Positions 1 to 8,892 of a stretch of DNA of 45,767 bases are shown piece after piece (position 1 is the first letter of the stretch; each line of letters begins with the position of its first letter). Under the pieces are notes generated by a model. The model was given only the letters and a program-made list of their open reading frames with translations, was not told where the DNA came from and did no database searches. The DNA lies in the IMG/VR virus record IMGVR_UViG_3300037247_000684, positions 1-45,767 of that record; one strand, written 5' to 3'. The stretch comes from a virus. The position numbers were made by a program, and so were the translations under genes.

Positions 1-64
1 CACTTTGCCTAAATTGCAACTCGAACAAATCGCTTTCCTGATACGGAGTGGGAGTTTCGGCTAT
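1..64. repeat. Near-identical terminal direct repeat, left copy
   Basis: These 64 bases match 45704-45767 at 61 positions; differences are at 5, 41 and 50. In the leftward tail tube frame all three are third-position silent changes. Joining the two copies keeps the reading frame exactly. I read it as the overlap of a circular assembly drawn from slightly different genomes, rather than a true terminal repeat or a gene duplication. Confidence 0.85.
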
Positions 65-550
65 TGGTAAGTTGTCATCAGTAAGGTCGGCAACTACCCA
101 ATCTGTGAAGTTGATTATTGGCTTTTCGTGGTCTCCATCTTCGGCATCAGTCGCATCCGAAGTATGAGCAACTAAACATCTATAAATTACCCTTGAGTAA
201 GTTACAAACTGCCCTACTATGTATTCTGTATCATCAGCCCAATTAGTCGGTTCCCCTGACCCAACTACCCTTCCGCCATCAAAAAACATTCTTATATACT
301 CCGGCCCCAATTCAAGAATATAAGCTATGGTATCGGAGAATTGAAAGGCCACCAACCGGCTCTTCTCGGAAGCGTTCTTGACCGAACCGATAAACTGTGT
401 GCCAGGTCTCCGCTCGGCGCTACCATAGATACGGGGAATCATATTATTCAGAGTCCGGCAACCGGCTGCGTATTTCAAAACGTCTGAGCGAGCGTCAATT
501 TGCGGGCTTAAAACACCAGCGTTAAACGATAATAAAGGAATATTTGGCAT
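1..550 (-). CDS. Tail tube protein B-like, N-terminal 183 codons (cut by window edge)
   Basis: This is the start of the large nozzle/tail tube protein of T7-like podoviruses (gp12-like). The ATG at 550 lies in a TAATG overlap with the upstream gene. The N-terminus (MPNIPLLSFNAG, then a YAAGCRTLNNM segment and RRPGTQFIG) is typical of the family, in which the first residues bind the tail adaptor ring. The frame leaves the window at base 1 and continues at 45703-43479. After the 64-base overlap is merged, the joined gene is 2775 nt and encodes 924 aa. The usual C-terminal domain is missing from it and sits in the separate gene at 41525-43285. Confidence 0.85.
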   Translation of the reverse strand, partial: MPNIPLLSFNAGVLSPQIDARSDVLKYAAGCRTLNNMIPRIYGSAERRPGTQFIGSVKNASEKSRLVAFQFSDTIAYILELGPEYIRMFFDGGRVVGSGEPTNWADDTEYIVGQFVTYSRVIYRCLVAHTSDATDAEDGDHEKPIINFTDWVVADLTDDNLPIAETPTPYQESDLFELQFRQS

Positions 551-957
551 TAACTTTCATCATAAATATTGAAAACATTTGTAAACGTACTTACTATCAA
601 AGCGTCTGTTGTAGCGTGCGCACTGGACACATCATCTTCGTCAGCCCCGAATATCTCAGAGGAACCATCCCATAGCATTTCTCCCGTTCCCACAACAATA
701 TCGGTTATGGCAGGAGAGCCACCGGACTGTTCATAGATATTAACCTTGAATCGTCCAGCCGCCGTTACAGGGAAATTTCCAATATACTGACCGCTCGATT
801 TATCCGTTAAAGAAGTATCATAATCAGTTACATTGCCATCCGCCCAGTCCTCGAAGGCAGGCGTACCAGAAGTATTCCATACTTGACCAGTGGAATTAAA
901 TACCCTGGCGTAAAGAGTTTCTCCTTTATCGAACGCAAATTTAATCTCATCAGCCAT
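550..957 (-). CDS. Conserved phage tail-region protein, 135 aa
   Basis: The start chosen is ATG 957 (MADEIKFAF), inside the methyltransferase stop region (8-nt overlap); the longer frame to 1026 has no supporting start signal. The protein is rich in beta-type sequence: LYARVFNSTGQVW, a DYDTSLTD segment, SGQYIGNFP and GTGEMLWDG. I have seen this pattern in small proteins beside podovirus tail and LamG genes, where it probably forms a beta-sandwich. It ends in a TAATG overlap with tail tube B, so the two are probably co-translated. A virion role is inferred from position; no enzyme motif is visible. Confidence 0.75.
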   Translation of the reverse strand: MADEIKFAFDKGETLYARVFNSTGQVWNTSGTPAFEDWADGNVTDYDTSLTDKSSGQYIGNFPVTAAGRFKVNIYEQSGGSPAITDIVVGTGEMLWDGSSEIFGADEDDVSSAHATTDALIVSTFTNVFNIYDES

Positions 958-2038
958 TTTTCTGTATGAAACAAATGTTAGGATAGAACGCAACCGTGCA
1001 AACGTCATTCCGTAAGCACATATCATTTATCATTTTTGCCACTCTATTCATAAGGACAGGTCTTTCTTCAACATATTTTTCCTTAAACCACACATCCTCT
1101 ATAACGTACCAGCCTTGCGAAGCCATACTTGGCCAAAGAGTTTCAAGACTTATTAAAATATCCTGTGGAATATGAGAACCATCATCAACAATTAAATCAA
1201 ATGGGCCTTCCTTGATTACTGTCTTCAAAAATTTAACATCAGTCTGGTCGCCAACAAATAATTTCAAGTCTTTGTTTTTCCTTAATATTTTAGCATTGGA
1301 AACGTCTTCCTTGTCCACGCCAAAGACTTTTGCTTTTGGAAATGCCTTTTTCCATAACAATAAAGATGCACCCCTCTTGACTCCTATTTCCAATATTCTG
1401 ATACGCCTATTACGAAGATTCACAAGACAGGTATCGTAACAATGAATGTAATCATGACACCAATACTTATCAGTAGAGGCGAAACCGTCTCTTGTAAATT
1501 GCTCAAACGCAACTTTTCCTATAAATCCAACATCTCGCCCACCTAAGATTTTCATTGCCTTCTTGCATTTTTTAAAGTTTCGAAACACACGCCCAACAAA
1601 CCACTTGCACTTCAAATGTTTTAATATAACGATTCTCCTATCGCCCTTTTTGATAATTAACTCTCCGTTATTTTTATATACATCTATTGGGATATTCATC
1701 CCATTATTTTTTATGTCGTTTATAAGAGAAATTCCACCTTTTATTTGCTCCATAGCGTGTCGTTTACCTTTGGGAGTTAAGGGGTCTCTGGTGCCTGGAT
1801 GTAAATGCTTAACAAGGTAATCAAAGTATGGCAAACTTTCCAATTCTTCATCCGTATATATCTCACCGCCTAAAACACTTAGTACAAAAGGCGGAAAAGT
1901 CTTATAAAATTCATAAGCTCCTCTCGGATTGTCCTCACTTCTTTTCTCAGGATGATAATGCTTTATAAAATTATCGTAAAATTCGTCTATGCGAAATCTC
2001 TTCAAGTAACATCCAAATAAATATGGATTTTTTTTCAT
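950..2038 (-). CDS. SAM-dependent methyltransferase with ParB-like N-terminal domain, 362 aa
   Basis: Start ATG 2038 overlaps the glycosyltransferase stop by ATGA. Residues about 104-143 look like a ParB/sulfiredoxin-type fold (PIDVYKNNGELIIKKGDRR, then ILKHL). Residues 210-320 are a class I methyltransferase: ILEIGVKRGAS (215-225) is the SAM glycine motif, GVDKED (240-245) the acidic end of beta-2, and VDDGSHIPQD (284-293) matches CmcI/macrocin-type O-methyltransferases. These act mainly on sugars or small molecules. Coupling to a multi-domain glycosyltransferase suggests a joint role in making or capping a glycan on the virion or host surface. The substrate cannot be read from sequence. Confidence 0.75.
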   Translation of the reverse strand: MKKNPYLFGCYLKRFRIDEFYDNFIKHYHPEKRSEDNPRGAYEFYKTFPPFVLSVLGGEIYTDEELESLPYFDYLVKHLHPGTRDPLTPKGKRHAMEQIKGGISLINDIKNNGMNIPIDVYKNNGELIIKKGDRRIVILKHLKCKWFVGRVFRNFKKCKKAMKILGGRDVGFIGKVAFEQFTRDGFASTDKYWCHDYIHCYDTCLVNLRNRRIRILEIGVKRGASLLLWKKAFPKAKVFGVDKEDVSNAKILRKNKDLKLFVGDQTDVKFLKTVIKEGPFDLIVDDGSHIPQDILISLETLWPSMASQGWYVIEDVWFKEKYVEERPVLMNRVAKMINDMCLRNDVCTVAFYPNICFIQKNG

Positions 2039-4545
2039 ATTCCCATCTTCTCTATTAACTTGTGAGCGTTGCCCCACCGTAAAGTAGTGTCTATTGGACT
2101 ATCAACTGTAGTTGACATTGCTTTGTGCATACCAGAATTGTGATGAACATTAACTATTGAACGCTTTGTCTTAAATTCACTATAACCAAAATCCTTGAGA
2201 TTTTTCGGCCTGTTATCTCCGTGTTCAAGATTAGAAGACCATTCTGGTTTGTCTTTTAAGATTTCATTTATCCGCTCAATCAGATATTGCCTATTGCCCA
2301 TAAGCGAACAAAGAGACGAAGATGATTTTCTCAAGTAACATTGCTTTTTGGGAACAAGTCTCAAGATATTTCTATTATAATAAGCCTTATCCTTTGTCGG
2401 TCTAAAAGTAAAATGCTTGGGTGGGTATAAACAATCAGCCTGTGCCATTGCCACGTATTTAGTCGTGGCTTTTTCCGCACCGATTAAAAATTGTCTTAAC
2501 ACATTTTGGCTCGACCGACCTACATCACCTATGCAAATATTCTCCCCGAAATCCATCGGTTTCTGAGAAACAGATATTATCTTGTTGCCGTTGACAGATT
2601 TCAGCAATTCTGACTGTATAATATTTGTCATAGATTCTTGTTCTCTATTAGATGTTACATAAATTACTGTCATATCGCTCCAGCCAGGAACCGGAGAGAA
2701 GTGGTCTATCAACCATTGAAACTTCCTTTTGGCGTGAGGCCATTTATCGCCTATCCACAATTCCACTGACCGTTTATAAGACCGTCTCTTCTCATTAGCG
2801 CCGAGGGCGTAACTTGCCTTTCCCCTGTTCCAGTGAGCGTACCAGGTATTCTTATTAACTAAGACCTTCCCACCGGATAACCACGTCATACAAGAAATCT
2901 CCACCCCTTCCTGCCCGAAAGTGCCGTGTTTCTCATCCATTCCGCCCCAACCGAGGAATTGCTCCCGTTCCATAAGCCAGTTAGAGCCGGAAATCGTCAT
3001 TGTCTCGCCTATCTGCTCGTCTTTATGGAGTTTAGCCCACTCAGGCCAAGCCAAACCCCTTAAAGACAATCCCTTGGGGTCTATCGAGTGATGAGATAGA
3101 TACCTATACGGGCAATCAGTTCGGTCTCTTCGAGTCCAGTTACTTGATTTTAACTCATATCTCATAGCCAAGACGGTATTCCCAGGTTCGCAGCATTTGA
3201 TAAGCTCAGTGTCTATTCCTTTATCGACTATGCAATGAGCGTCTAACCTCATTAGATATTTACCTTTTGCCATTTTCACCATTTTGTTAATCATCGGGCG
3301 CATACCGATACGTTCACTATGACACAAGATAACTCGCGGGTCTTTCTTGAGTTCCGGCTCGTATCCGTCAAGTCCGACAATAATCTCGAAATTAGTAGTC
3401 AGCTTATCAAGGCAATCATCAATGGTCTTTTGGAGATATATTTCGTTGCGGGCGGGAATGATAACGGACAACAGTGGTTTCTTTTCTATCTTAACCAACT
3501 CCCAAGTAGGTATAGGTTGAAACTTCTCCAACAGCCACTTGAAAGGTCTTTTCGCCAAAGGCCATTTATCATTCAGCCATAAATCCCTCGAATATTTTTC
3601 GGATTGTTGTTGTGAACTACCTGGATTCTTGTATGGAAAACTAAACATATCAGTAGTTCTGAAAAGATGGGCAAACCACGTTTTTCTATTAGTAACGTGC
3701 CTGCCGCCAGACAACCACGCCTTACATCCCACTTCAACTCCGACTTGCCCCCAGCTTCCGTGTTTCTCGTCAAGACCGCCCAACTCCAAAAATCTCTCTT
3801 TGTGTTGAAACCAACAAGCCCCGACCCCGTTCATAATATCGACTATATCACCCTTTGATTCTTTCCTCTTGGCGTACTTGTACCAGTATTGGACTTTGAG
3901 GTCTCTGTCCATATACATAAAGTCAGTTTTCTTGTGAAGACGTGGCTTCCAAACCTCTTCCATTTTCACAGGATTTTCACAATTCAATTTAATTAGTGAA
4001 TCTAATTGTTCTATTCTTACTTGTTTTTCTTTTAAATATTCTTCATATCCTTTTATTCCCTTTTTTCTCTTTTCTTCTTCTGCTTTTTTGTAAATATATG
4101 CTAATTCAAATTTTGGCACATCAGAACATCTTTTGGGATAACATCTATGGTTTTTATCAGGATTGGCCTTATCTTGATAAAATCTATGTTCGCCACAGAC
4201 CCAATCGAAGGCGTGAAGATTATACATTCTCGGTATGACCGTCCAGTCGTACTCACAGTCGGCGGCGAGTTTAACATCGAAGCCCTTATCGAACATCGAA
4301 TGGGCATCGGTTTTGAGAATGTACTTACCTTTGGCTATCCGAGCCGCTTCGTTTACGGCGGCACGTTGACCTACCGGATTAGTATGGTGGATTAAGGTTA
4401 CTCTTGGGTCGTCTTTTATAGGCTCAGGCCAATATCCATCTAAGATAGCAATGACCTCTATCTCACCTTCGGCGGATTCTAAAATTGAATCTATCGTCCT
4501 ACCGAGAAGAAATTCATTTCGTGCTGGTATTAAAACCGAAATCAT
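2035..4545 (-). CDS. Multi-domain family 2 glycosyltransferase, 836 aa
   Basis: Two clear GT-A modules lie in tandem. Module 1 begins at residue 1 (ISVLIPARNE), with DGYWPEP near 36-42 and DAH at 80-82 as the metal/sugar-binding acidic motif. Module 2 begins near 358 (LSVIIPARNE), with DGYEPEL near 393 and DAH at 435-437. Residues from about 625 form a third, diverged GT-like part (VIYVTSNREQE, then AQADCLYPP). Each of the first two modules ends with a conserved GGLDEKHGSWGQ / GGMDEKHGTFGQ segment followed by WLSGG. No membrane segment is visible, so it is likely cytoplasmic. It is far longer than a usual single-domain GT2 and is an accessory insertion between the two tail tube genes. Confidence 0.85.
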   Translation of the reverse strand: MISVLIPARNEFLLGRTIDSILESAEGEIEVIAILDGYWPEPIKDDPRVTLIHHTNPVGQRAAVNEAARIAKGKYILKTDAHSMFDKGFDVKLAADCEYDWTVIPRMYNLHAFDWVCGEHRFYQDKANPDKNHRCYPKRCSDVPKFELAYIYKKAEEEKRKKGIKGYEEYLKEKQVRIEQLDSLIKLNCENPVKMEEVWKPRLHKKTDFMYMDRDLKVQYWYKYAKRKESKGDIVDIMNGVGACWFQHKERFLELGGLDEKHGSWGQVGVEVGCKAWLSGGRHVTNRKTWFAHLFRTTDMFSFPYKNPGSSQQQSEKYSRDLWLNDKWPLAKRPFKWLLEKFQPIPTWELVKIEKKPLLSVIIPARNEIYLQKTIDDCLDKLTTNFEIIVGLDGYEPELKKDPRVILCHSERIGMRPMINKMVKMAKGKYLMRLDAHCIVDKGIDTELIKCCEPGNTVLAMRYELKSSNWTRRDRTDCPYRYLSHHSIDPKGLSLRGLAWPEWAKLHKDEQIGETMTISGSNWLMEREQFLGWGGMDEKHGTFGQEGVEISCMTWLSGGKVLVNKNTWYAHWNRGKASYALGANEKRRSYKRSVELWIGDKWPHAKRKFQWLIDHFSPVPGWSDMTVIYVTSNREQESMTNIIQSELLKSVNGNKIISVSQKPMDFGENICIGDVGRSSQNVLRQFLIGAEKATTKYVAMAQADCLYPPKHFTFRPTKDKAYYNRNILRLVPKKQCYLRKSSSSLCSLMGNRQYLIERINEILKDKPEWSSNLEHGDNRPKNLKDFGYSEFKTKRSIVNVHHNSGMHKAMSTTVDSPIDTTLRWGNAHKLIEKMGI

Positions 4546-4742
4546 TATTCTAAATCCAACTGTTCAACTTTTTCATCCAAGTCATCAGAGGTTACAAATC
4601 CACATTCAGAACAATATAGATAGAGACATTCAGAACCATAGTGCATTGTCTCTTTGTGGCATCTCTCACAAATTTGATAATAACCACTATATTCCAAATC
4701 CTCTTTTGGAATCTTTGACCTGATTTTTTCTCTTAAATCCAT
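4545..4742 (-). CDS. Small zinc-ribbon protein, 65 aa
   Basis: Two CxxC pairs (CERCHKE and YLYCSECGF) form a probable zinc ribbon; the ends are acidic. The stop overlaps the glycosyltransferase start by TAATG, so it is coupled to it. Function is unknown. Confidence 0.65.
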   Translation of the reverse strand: MDLREKIRSKIPKEDLEYSGYYQICERCHKETMHYGSECLYLYCSECGFVTSDDLDEKVEQLDLE

Positions 4743-4743
4743 T

Positions 4744-5535
4744 TTATAGGAACCGTTCCTCTCCAGTCATTATCCCCAAACCACCAGAACGGGCTAAAAT
4801 CCAGTCACTTCTACCGCCAACATCCGTTTCGTTATTGTCTATCGCTCGAACTTGAGCCATTAGAGGTTTTAGCTCATTCTTTATTTCGGCGGATAAAGCT
4901 AAAGAAGCACTACCCGCTCCGGCTCGCGCGGGAATCAATTTCAAGGCCAACTGCAAGACGAGAACTTCAATATACAAAGAGTCGAACTTCGTAACGTCCG
5001 TAATCTGTTTGATATACAAAAGACTCACTTCGGAAAGGTTAGTCAGAAGTTTTTGCCCTTCGAGCGCGTGCCTTCTCTTTTTTGAAGTAACGCCAGTCTC
5101 TTCAAAGATAGACCTGAACCTCAAATAGTCGGCAGGTAATGTCCATTCAAAGTCCCATTCAGAATCAGGCACATAGTCAACCGACGTGAGTGTAGTCCAA
5201 AAAGTACCGGCAACAGCGCCGACTCCAGGCTCATCGTCCAAATCGCCGGAAGTATGAGCTACAAGACACTTATAAAAAACATCGTTATTCGATACATATT
5301 GGTCGGTAGTATAAACTGTACCCGTTGCCCAGGCCGAGACGAGGTTTATCCTGTCCCTTGCGAACCGCCACCAGTGAGACCTTTGCAAAGCGTCTCTGTT
5401 CTGCTCGTAATGACGATTACACGCCTGCGCCCGAGGGTCGGTATCGGCAGTCAACTGAGCGGAAGTAATGGCCTTCTCACCTATTCTGTCTAAAGATAAA
5501 TTACATACATCGAGTTTTACTGTTGGTAGAGCCAT
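4744..5535 (-). CDS. Tail tube protein A-like (head-tail adaptor), 263 aa
   Basis: The N-terminus has the pattern of the T7 gp11-like adaptor family: CNLSLDRIGEKAITS, then RAQACNRHYEQNRDALQRSH and WWRFARDRINL. In this family twelve copies form the ring joining the portal to the nozzle. A middle insert (GTVYTTDQYVSNNDVFYKCL, then ahTSGDLDDEPG) resembles a small carbohydrate-binding-like segment and recurs in tail tube protein B here (TEYIVGQFVTYSRVIYRCLV). Length is a little above T7 gp11 (196 aa), explained by that insert. It is separated from tail tube B by the glycosyltransferase block. Confidence 0.85.
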   Translation of the reverse strand: MALPTVKLDVCNLSLDRIGEKAITSAQLTADTDPRAQACNRHYEQNRDALQRSHWWRFARDRINLVSAWATGTVYTTDQYVSNNDVFYKCLVAHTSGDLDDEPGVGAVAGTFWTTLTSVDYVPDSEWDFEWTLPADYLRFRSIFEETGVTSKKRRHALEGQKLLTNLSEVSLLYIKQITDVTKFDSLYIEVLVLQLALKLIPARAGAGSASLALSAEIKNELKPLMAQVRAIDNNETDVGGRSDWILARSGGLGIMTGEERFL

Positions 5536-5538
5536 AAC

Positions 5539-6252
5539 TTATACTCCGTATCTTGAACGAGTTACTTCGTAATCACTTCTGATCTCAGTAGCAGATAATT
5601 CTTTTTTATCTATCATTAACTCGTCGATGAGGCCGTTGGCGTAAACTGTGTTAGAACGGCCTATCCAGACGTCGTGGTCGAGGTTTTCGACAGAGACGAA
5701 AGAACCAGCATTGGTTTGAAAATTTCCATCATCAATCTGAGCAGCATTTAGATACAGTTTAACACCAGAGCTTAAAGTACCTCCATTATATGTTACAACA
5801 AGACGTACCCAAGTATTTTCATAACTGGTTAAAGTAGAAGATGTAAGCCTTCCAATGCGACAATTATCGACGCTTTCATCGTACACATTAAAAAATAATG
5901 TATCAGAACCACTTAAAGCAAATAACCATTCTCCATCTGTATTGTAAAGCCCCTTACTTGCGAGGATGAAATTGGTTGCATCGTGCATATAAACCCAAAT
6001 TCTAATACTAAGCGGGGTAAGAGCTGGCGTGAAATCAGCGTGGTCAGCAACGACAATGTGTTCATTTGTACCTGGTAAATCAATTCCTGGATATTTGAAT
6101 GACGGTGACGTTCCTGTTACGGTTCCGATATGCCCGTTAAGACTATAATCAAAGAGTTTCACCGGAGACGTCAATCCCGCCCAGGGTTTTAAGTGTAGAA
6201 TGGTATCCGCCCCCGTTCTTGGTCGGGGTTCTAAATATTTCGCGTCATACAT
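5539..6252 (-). CDS. LamG/concanavalin-like domain protein, 237 aa
   Basis: After about 30 residues the protein is one LamG-type beta-sandwich: FDYSLNGHIGTVTG, then LSIRIWVYMHDATNF, WVRLVVTYNGG, VKLYLNA, IDDGNFQT and GLIDELMIDKKELSATEI. The last segment is the usual end of the Laminin_G_3 fold. Such domains bind sugars or proteins and are common in phage appendages. It starts in a TAATG overlap with the 122-aa gene and precedes the tail adaptor. A virion surface or receptor role is inferred. Confidence 0.75.
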   Translation of the reverse strand: MYDAKYLEPRPRTGADTILHLKPWAGLTSPVKLFDYSLNGHIGTVTGTSPSFKYPGIDLPGTNEHIVVADHADFTPALTPLSIRIWVYMHDATNFILASKGLYNTDGEWLFALSGSDTLFFNVYDESVDNCRIGRLTSSTLTSYENTWVRLVVTYNGGTLSSGVKLYLNAAQIDDGNFQTNAGSFVSVENLDHDVWIGRSNTVYANGLIDELMIDKKELSATEIRSDYEVTRSRYGV

Positions 6253-6620
6253 TAGATACCTCGTAAGTAAACTGTTACCGTATATGCACTTAATGGGTCT
6301 GTACTTGGCGTTACGCCAATATCCATTACACCTGCTATTGGTTCTGATACGTTGTACTTAAAGGTTGTTGACTCAGCTAAAGAATCAACTGAAAATATCT
6401 CGTTGTCAGAATTATCGTCAATGGCTACGGTAGCAGTTACGCTCGCTCCGCTTGCGCCGCTGCATTTAACGATAATCTTCTGCAAGATACCCATACTCTT
6501 TCTTATTACAGGTAAATTTTCTTTAACTTCAGCCGTATCTCCAGATGCAAAAGTGAATACAGAAATAGTTTCCCAAACTTCCCCTTGGGCAGAATAATTC
6601 GAAGAAACTGAACCAGCCAT
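6252..6620 (-). CDS. Hypothetical structural protein, 122 aa
   Basis: It has a good ribosome site (AAGGAG) before ATG 6620. It is beta-rich, with segments VTATVAIDDNSDNEIFSVD and GVMDIGVTPSTD. Similar small proteins follow LamG genes in podovirus metagenomes. I infer a minor virion or head-decoration role; nothing catalytic is seen. Confidence 0.6.
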   Translation of the reverse strand: MAGSVSSNYSAQGEVWETISVFTFASGDTAEVKENLPVIRKSMGILQKIIVKCSGASGASVTATVAIDDNSDNEIFSVDSLAESTTFKYNVSEPIAGVMDIGVTPSTDPLSAYTVTVYLRGI

Positions 6621-6630
6621 AATTTACTCC

Positions 6631-6846
6631 TTATTTTTTTCCAAATATCTTTTCGTAATTCTTGTCATACTTTTTTTTATTAACTGGCCGAAAATGGTCT
6701 CCTTTGCCTGAACTCACCGGACTACCATCTCGGTTGCAGTATCCTGCCTTTGCGTTTCGGCGAAAAACTTCTTCCTTGACGTTACTTTCGCTTTCGTTCC
6801 AATGAATTATTTCGCCGCCTGATTTCGCCCGTTTTAATATTTCCAA
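6631..6846 (-). CDS. Hypothetical protein, 71 aa (TTG start)
   Basis: A small basic protein with tail KKKYDKNYEKIFGKK. The frame has only a TTG start at 6846, a few codons after an upstream in-frame stop and overlapping the previous gene by 13 nt. A GAAAGA site lies about 10 nt upstream. No family recognised. Confidence 0.5.
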   Translation of the reverse strand: MEILKRAKSGGEIIHWNESESNVKEEVFRRNAKAGYCNRDGSPVSSGKGDHFRPVNKKKYDKNYEKIFGKK

Positions 6847-7001
6847 AACATTAATCTTTCATACCATCGAAGATTATCGTAAAAAATGCGGGCGCATTTT
6901 CTACACACATGCACCCGCCTGTTGTCTATTATTCTTGGTATGCACAGAAAATGCCCACACTTACGGCACGGTTCAACTAAACTTATTAGTTGCCCTTGCA
7001 T
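6834..7001 (-). CDS. Small zinc-ribbon protein, 55 aa
   Basis: ATG 7001 overlaps the 31-aa gene stop by TAATG. Two CxxC motifs (CRKCGHFLC and VCRKCARIF) about 20 residues apart form a probable zinc ribbon, followed by an aromatic tail (RWYERLMFWKY). Too short for the usual ORF cutoff but supported by the overlap chain. Confidence 0.55.
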   Translation of the reverse strand: MQGQLISLVEPCRKCGHFLCIPRIIDNRRVHVCRKCARIFYDNLRWYERLMFWKY

Positions 7002-7096
7002 TACTTCTTCTCTTTTGAGTCATCAATTTCTTTTGGATTCTCCAACTTCATCCATTCCCTTTTTGCCGATAATTTATTTGCTTTTTTGTCTGCCAT
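7001..7096 (-). CDS. Very small charged protein, 31 aa
   Basis: ATG 7096 has AAGGAAAC as ribosome site. The product starts MADKKANKLSAKREW and is Lys/Glu-rich. It is coupled to the next gene by TAATG. Function unknown. Confidence 0.5.
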   Translation of the reverse strand: MADKKANKLSAKREWMKLENPKEIDDSKEKK

Positions 7097-7151
7097 TATT
7101 TGTTTCCTTAAAAAAGAGAGAAAGGGCGGTTGCCCACCCCTTCCCAAATAA

Positions 7152-7958
7152 CTAAATCGAAATCTGTAACATCATCATCGGTGCGCCTTGGCCACCAGGG
7201 TCGCCCTGGCCCCAAGTCATTACGAATCCAGCATGTTGGCTTTGCTTTGTAGTTGCAGAACCAGCGTCATGTGTTTCGACAGAACCGTCATGCCGGAAAA
7301 CAAGTTGGTCAGAACCAGCAGTAACAGTACCAACATCAGCTTGCGGTGAAATCCAACATACACCCCACGTTTGAAGCCAGGTGTAATCTCCATCCGCAGT
7401 TACCCTTGTAGGTAAACCGATGATAGTTCTGTTTGAACTTCCACCAGGAGTCACATCGAGATAAGGACTGGAATGTGCCTCGATAACGTCAGATGTAGTC
7501 AAAAGAACATCCATAGGGACATCAAAAAATATTGTCATTGGATTAGCGCCATCAACTACAGAATTACCAACGATAGTACGCCGGATAGATTTAGCTGAAT
7601 TGTCAAAAATGACAAAATTTCCACCAGCCAAACCATCTTTAAGTATGACCCCATCGCCTGCAACGCCATCACTTGCGCCAACGGTGCAAATCAAGTCGGT
7701 AGCACCCAAAGAACCTGACACTATCGCAGCAAAAGAAACTTCCTGCGGTCTTAGCTGTTCACATCCCTGGTTGGGATTAAGTACGCCATTAGCAAGGGAA
7801 TACTTGTAAACCTTTCCATCCCAGGTGATGTATCTCGTACCAAACATAAATCTCTGAATGGTATCGAGACCATACACGCCAAATTCGTGTGCCGAAAGAG
7901 CGAAATCTCTCGGTTGAGCCCCATCAAAAAGAGGCCCTTTGTTAAATTGAAAATTCAT
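7152..7958 (-). CDS. Probable virion protein next to capsid, 268 aa
   Basis: The gene follows the major capsid gene by 13 nt with an AAGGAG site. The protein is beta-rich and Gly/Ser/Thr-rich, without catalytic motifs: DAQ-type N-terminus (FDGAQPRDFALSAHEFG), a VGTVTAGSDQLVF segment, and a C-terminus GQGAPMMMLQISI. I recognise the type as a conserved hypothetical beside Phage_capsid-like genes in environmental podoviruses. A decoration or cement role is inferred from place and composition. Confidence 0.6.
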   Translation of the reverse strand: MNFQFNKGPLFDGAQPRDFALSAHEFGVYGLDTIQRFMFGTRYITWDGKVYKYSLANGVLNPNQGCEQLRPQEVSFAAIVSGSLGATDLICTVGASDGVAGDGVILKDGLAGGNFVIFDNSAKSIRRTIVGNSVVDGANPMTIFFDVPMDVLLTTSDVIEAHSSPYLDVTPGGSSNRTIIGLPTRVTADGDYTWLQTWGVCWISPQADVGTVTAGSDQLVFRHDGSVETHDAGSATTKQSQHAGFVMTWGQGDPGGQGAPMMMLQISI

Positions 7959-7971
7959 AATAGGCTCCTTT

Positions 7972-8892
7972 CTAAGCTACTTGATTGAGGCATTCGTGGA
8001 CTTTTACACCTTCCATTCTGACGGCGCCTAAATCCATCTTCGAGAAGAGTACCCAGGCAAAGTCGAGCCTTTCAGCCTCTTCTATACGAGTGGAAATGTC
8101 GCCAATGGAAGCCAGGATTAAACCATCCTGTGCCCACGCAAACGAACGAAATGCAGTTGAGGTTACACCGTCTTTGAGAAGACGGTTGCTCCAGAAGAAA
8201 TTGAACCCGCCATAGAAAGTAAAAGCACCTTGTTGAAGTGCCCTGACAGTATTGAAATCAATACTGCCGACTTCCGTAACATTCAATATATCCTCGACCG
8301 CCTTCGGCGTAATTGCCCAGATTTTTTGAATGTCAGGGTCAACATCTTCTTCGTTAAACAGTCGCATCATAGTCAGTATCTTGTCAAGTCCAAAGTCGGC
8401 TACGGACTGTACCGAGGCAAGTGTGCCCAATGTAGTTACCGTACCGTCGCCGTTGATTGACCTTGCCTCGTCTTTAAAAGCTACTGTACTTCCACCGGCC
8501 TTGCCGATAGAGGCTGTACCTAAAGCTGCTTCGATTATCAAGTCATCTTTCTGCCTTCCGAGCGACCTGACCTGGTTCATCGCTACGGGGTTACGTGGGT
8601 CTGGCAGCATTCTGTCAAGGTCTTCCTTGTCCAGAACCTTTTTGTTCGTCCAGGGACGGGGTACGACCCTTCTCCTGCCGAACTCGGCTTCGGAAATCGG
8701 AGTCCCCTGATGCCGACCCGTCTTCTGCGCCGTATCGTCGTCTTCCGCCAGGGTATCGAAATATGCAAGCTCAGCGCTTTCAACGGATTCGTTGCGCACT
8801 TTCGATGCAAACTTCGAGCCTTGCTGCTGGGAGAGTAGATACAAAACAGAAGCGAACTTCTGTGCTGTTACTTGGTCGATTGTGACAGCCAT
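7972..8892 (-). CDS. Major capsid protein, 306 aa
   Basis: It is placed directly after the scaffold gene as expected. The sequence matches the HK97-fold capsid group of environmental podoviruses: N-arm DQVTAQKFASVLYLLSQQQ, then GRRRVVPRPWTNKKVLDKED, a QKDDLIIEAALGTA helix, and a C-terminal SKMDLGAVRMEGVKVHE beta region with acidic ERLDFAW. Length suits a T=7-type capsid. ATG 8892 has AAGGAG. A 125-nt gap upstream, larger than elsewhere in this operon, has short inverted repeats that may tune high expression. Confidence 0.85.
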   Translation of the reverse strand: MAVTIDQVTAQKFASVLYLLSQQQGSKFASKVRNESVESAELAYFDTLAEDDDTAQKTGRHQGTPISEAEFGRRRVVPRPWTNKKVLDKEDLDRMLPDPRNPVAMNQVRSLGRQKDDLIIEAALGTASIGKAGGSTVAFKDEARSINGDGTVTTLGTLASVQSVADFGLDKILTMMRLFNEEDVDPDIQKIWAITPKAVEDILNVTEVGSIDFNTVRALQQGAFTFYGGFNFFWSNRLLKDGVTSTAFRSFAWAQDGLILASIGDISTRIEEAERLDFAWVLFSKMDLGAVRMEGVKVHECLNQVA

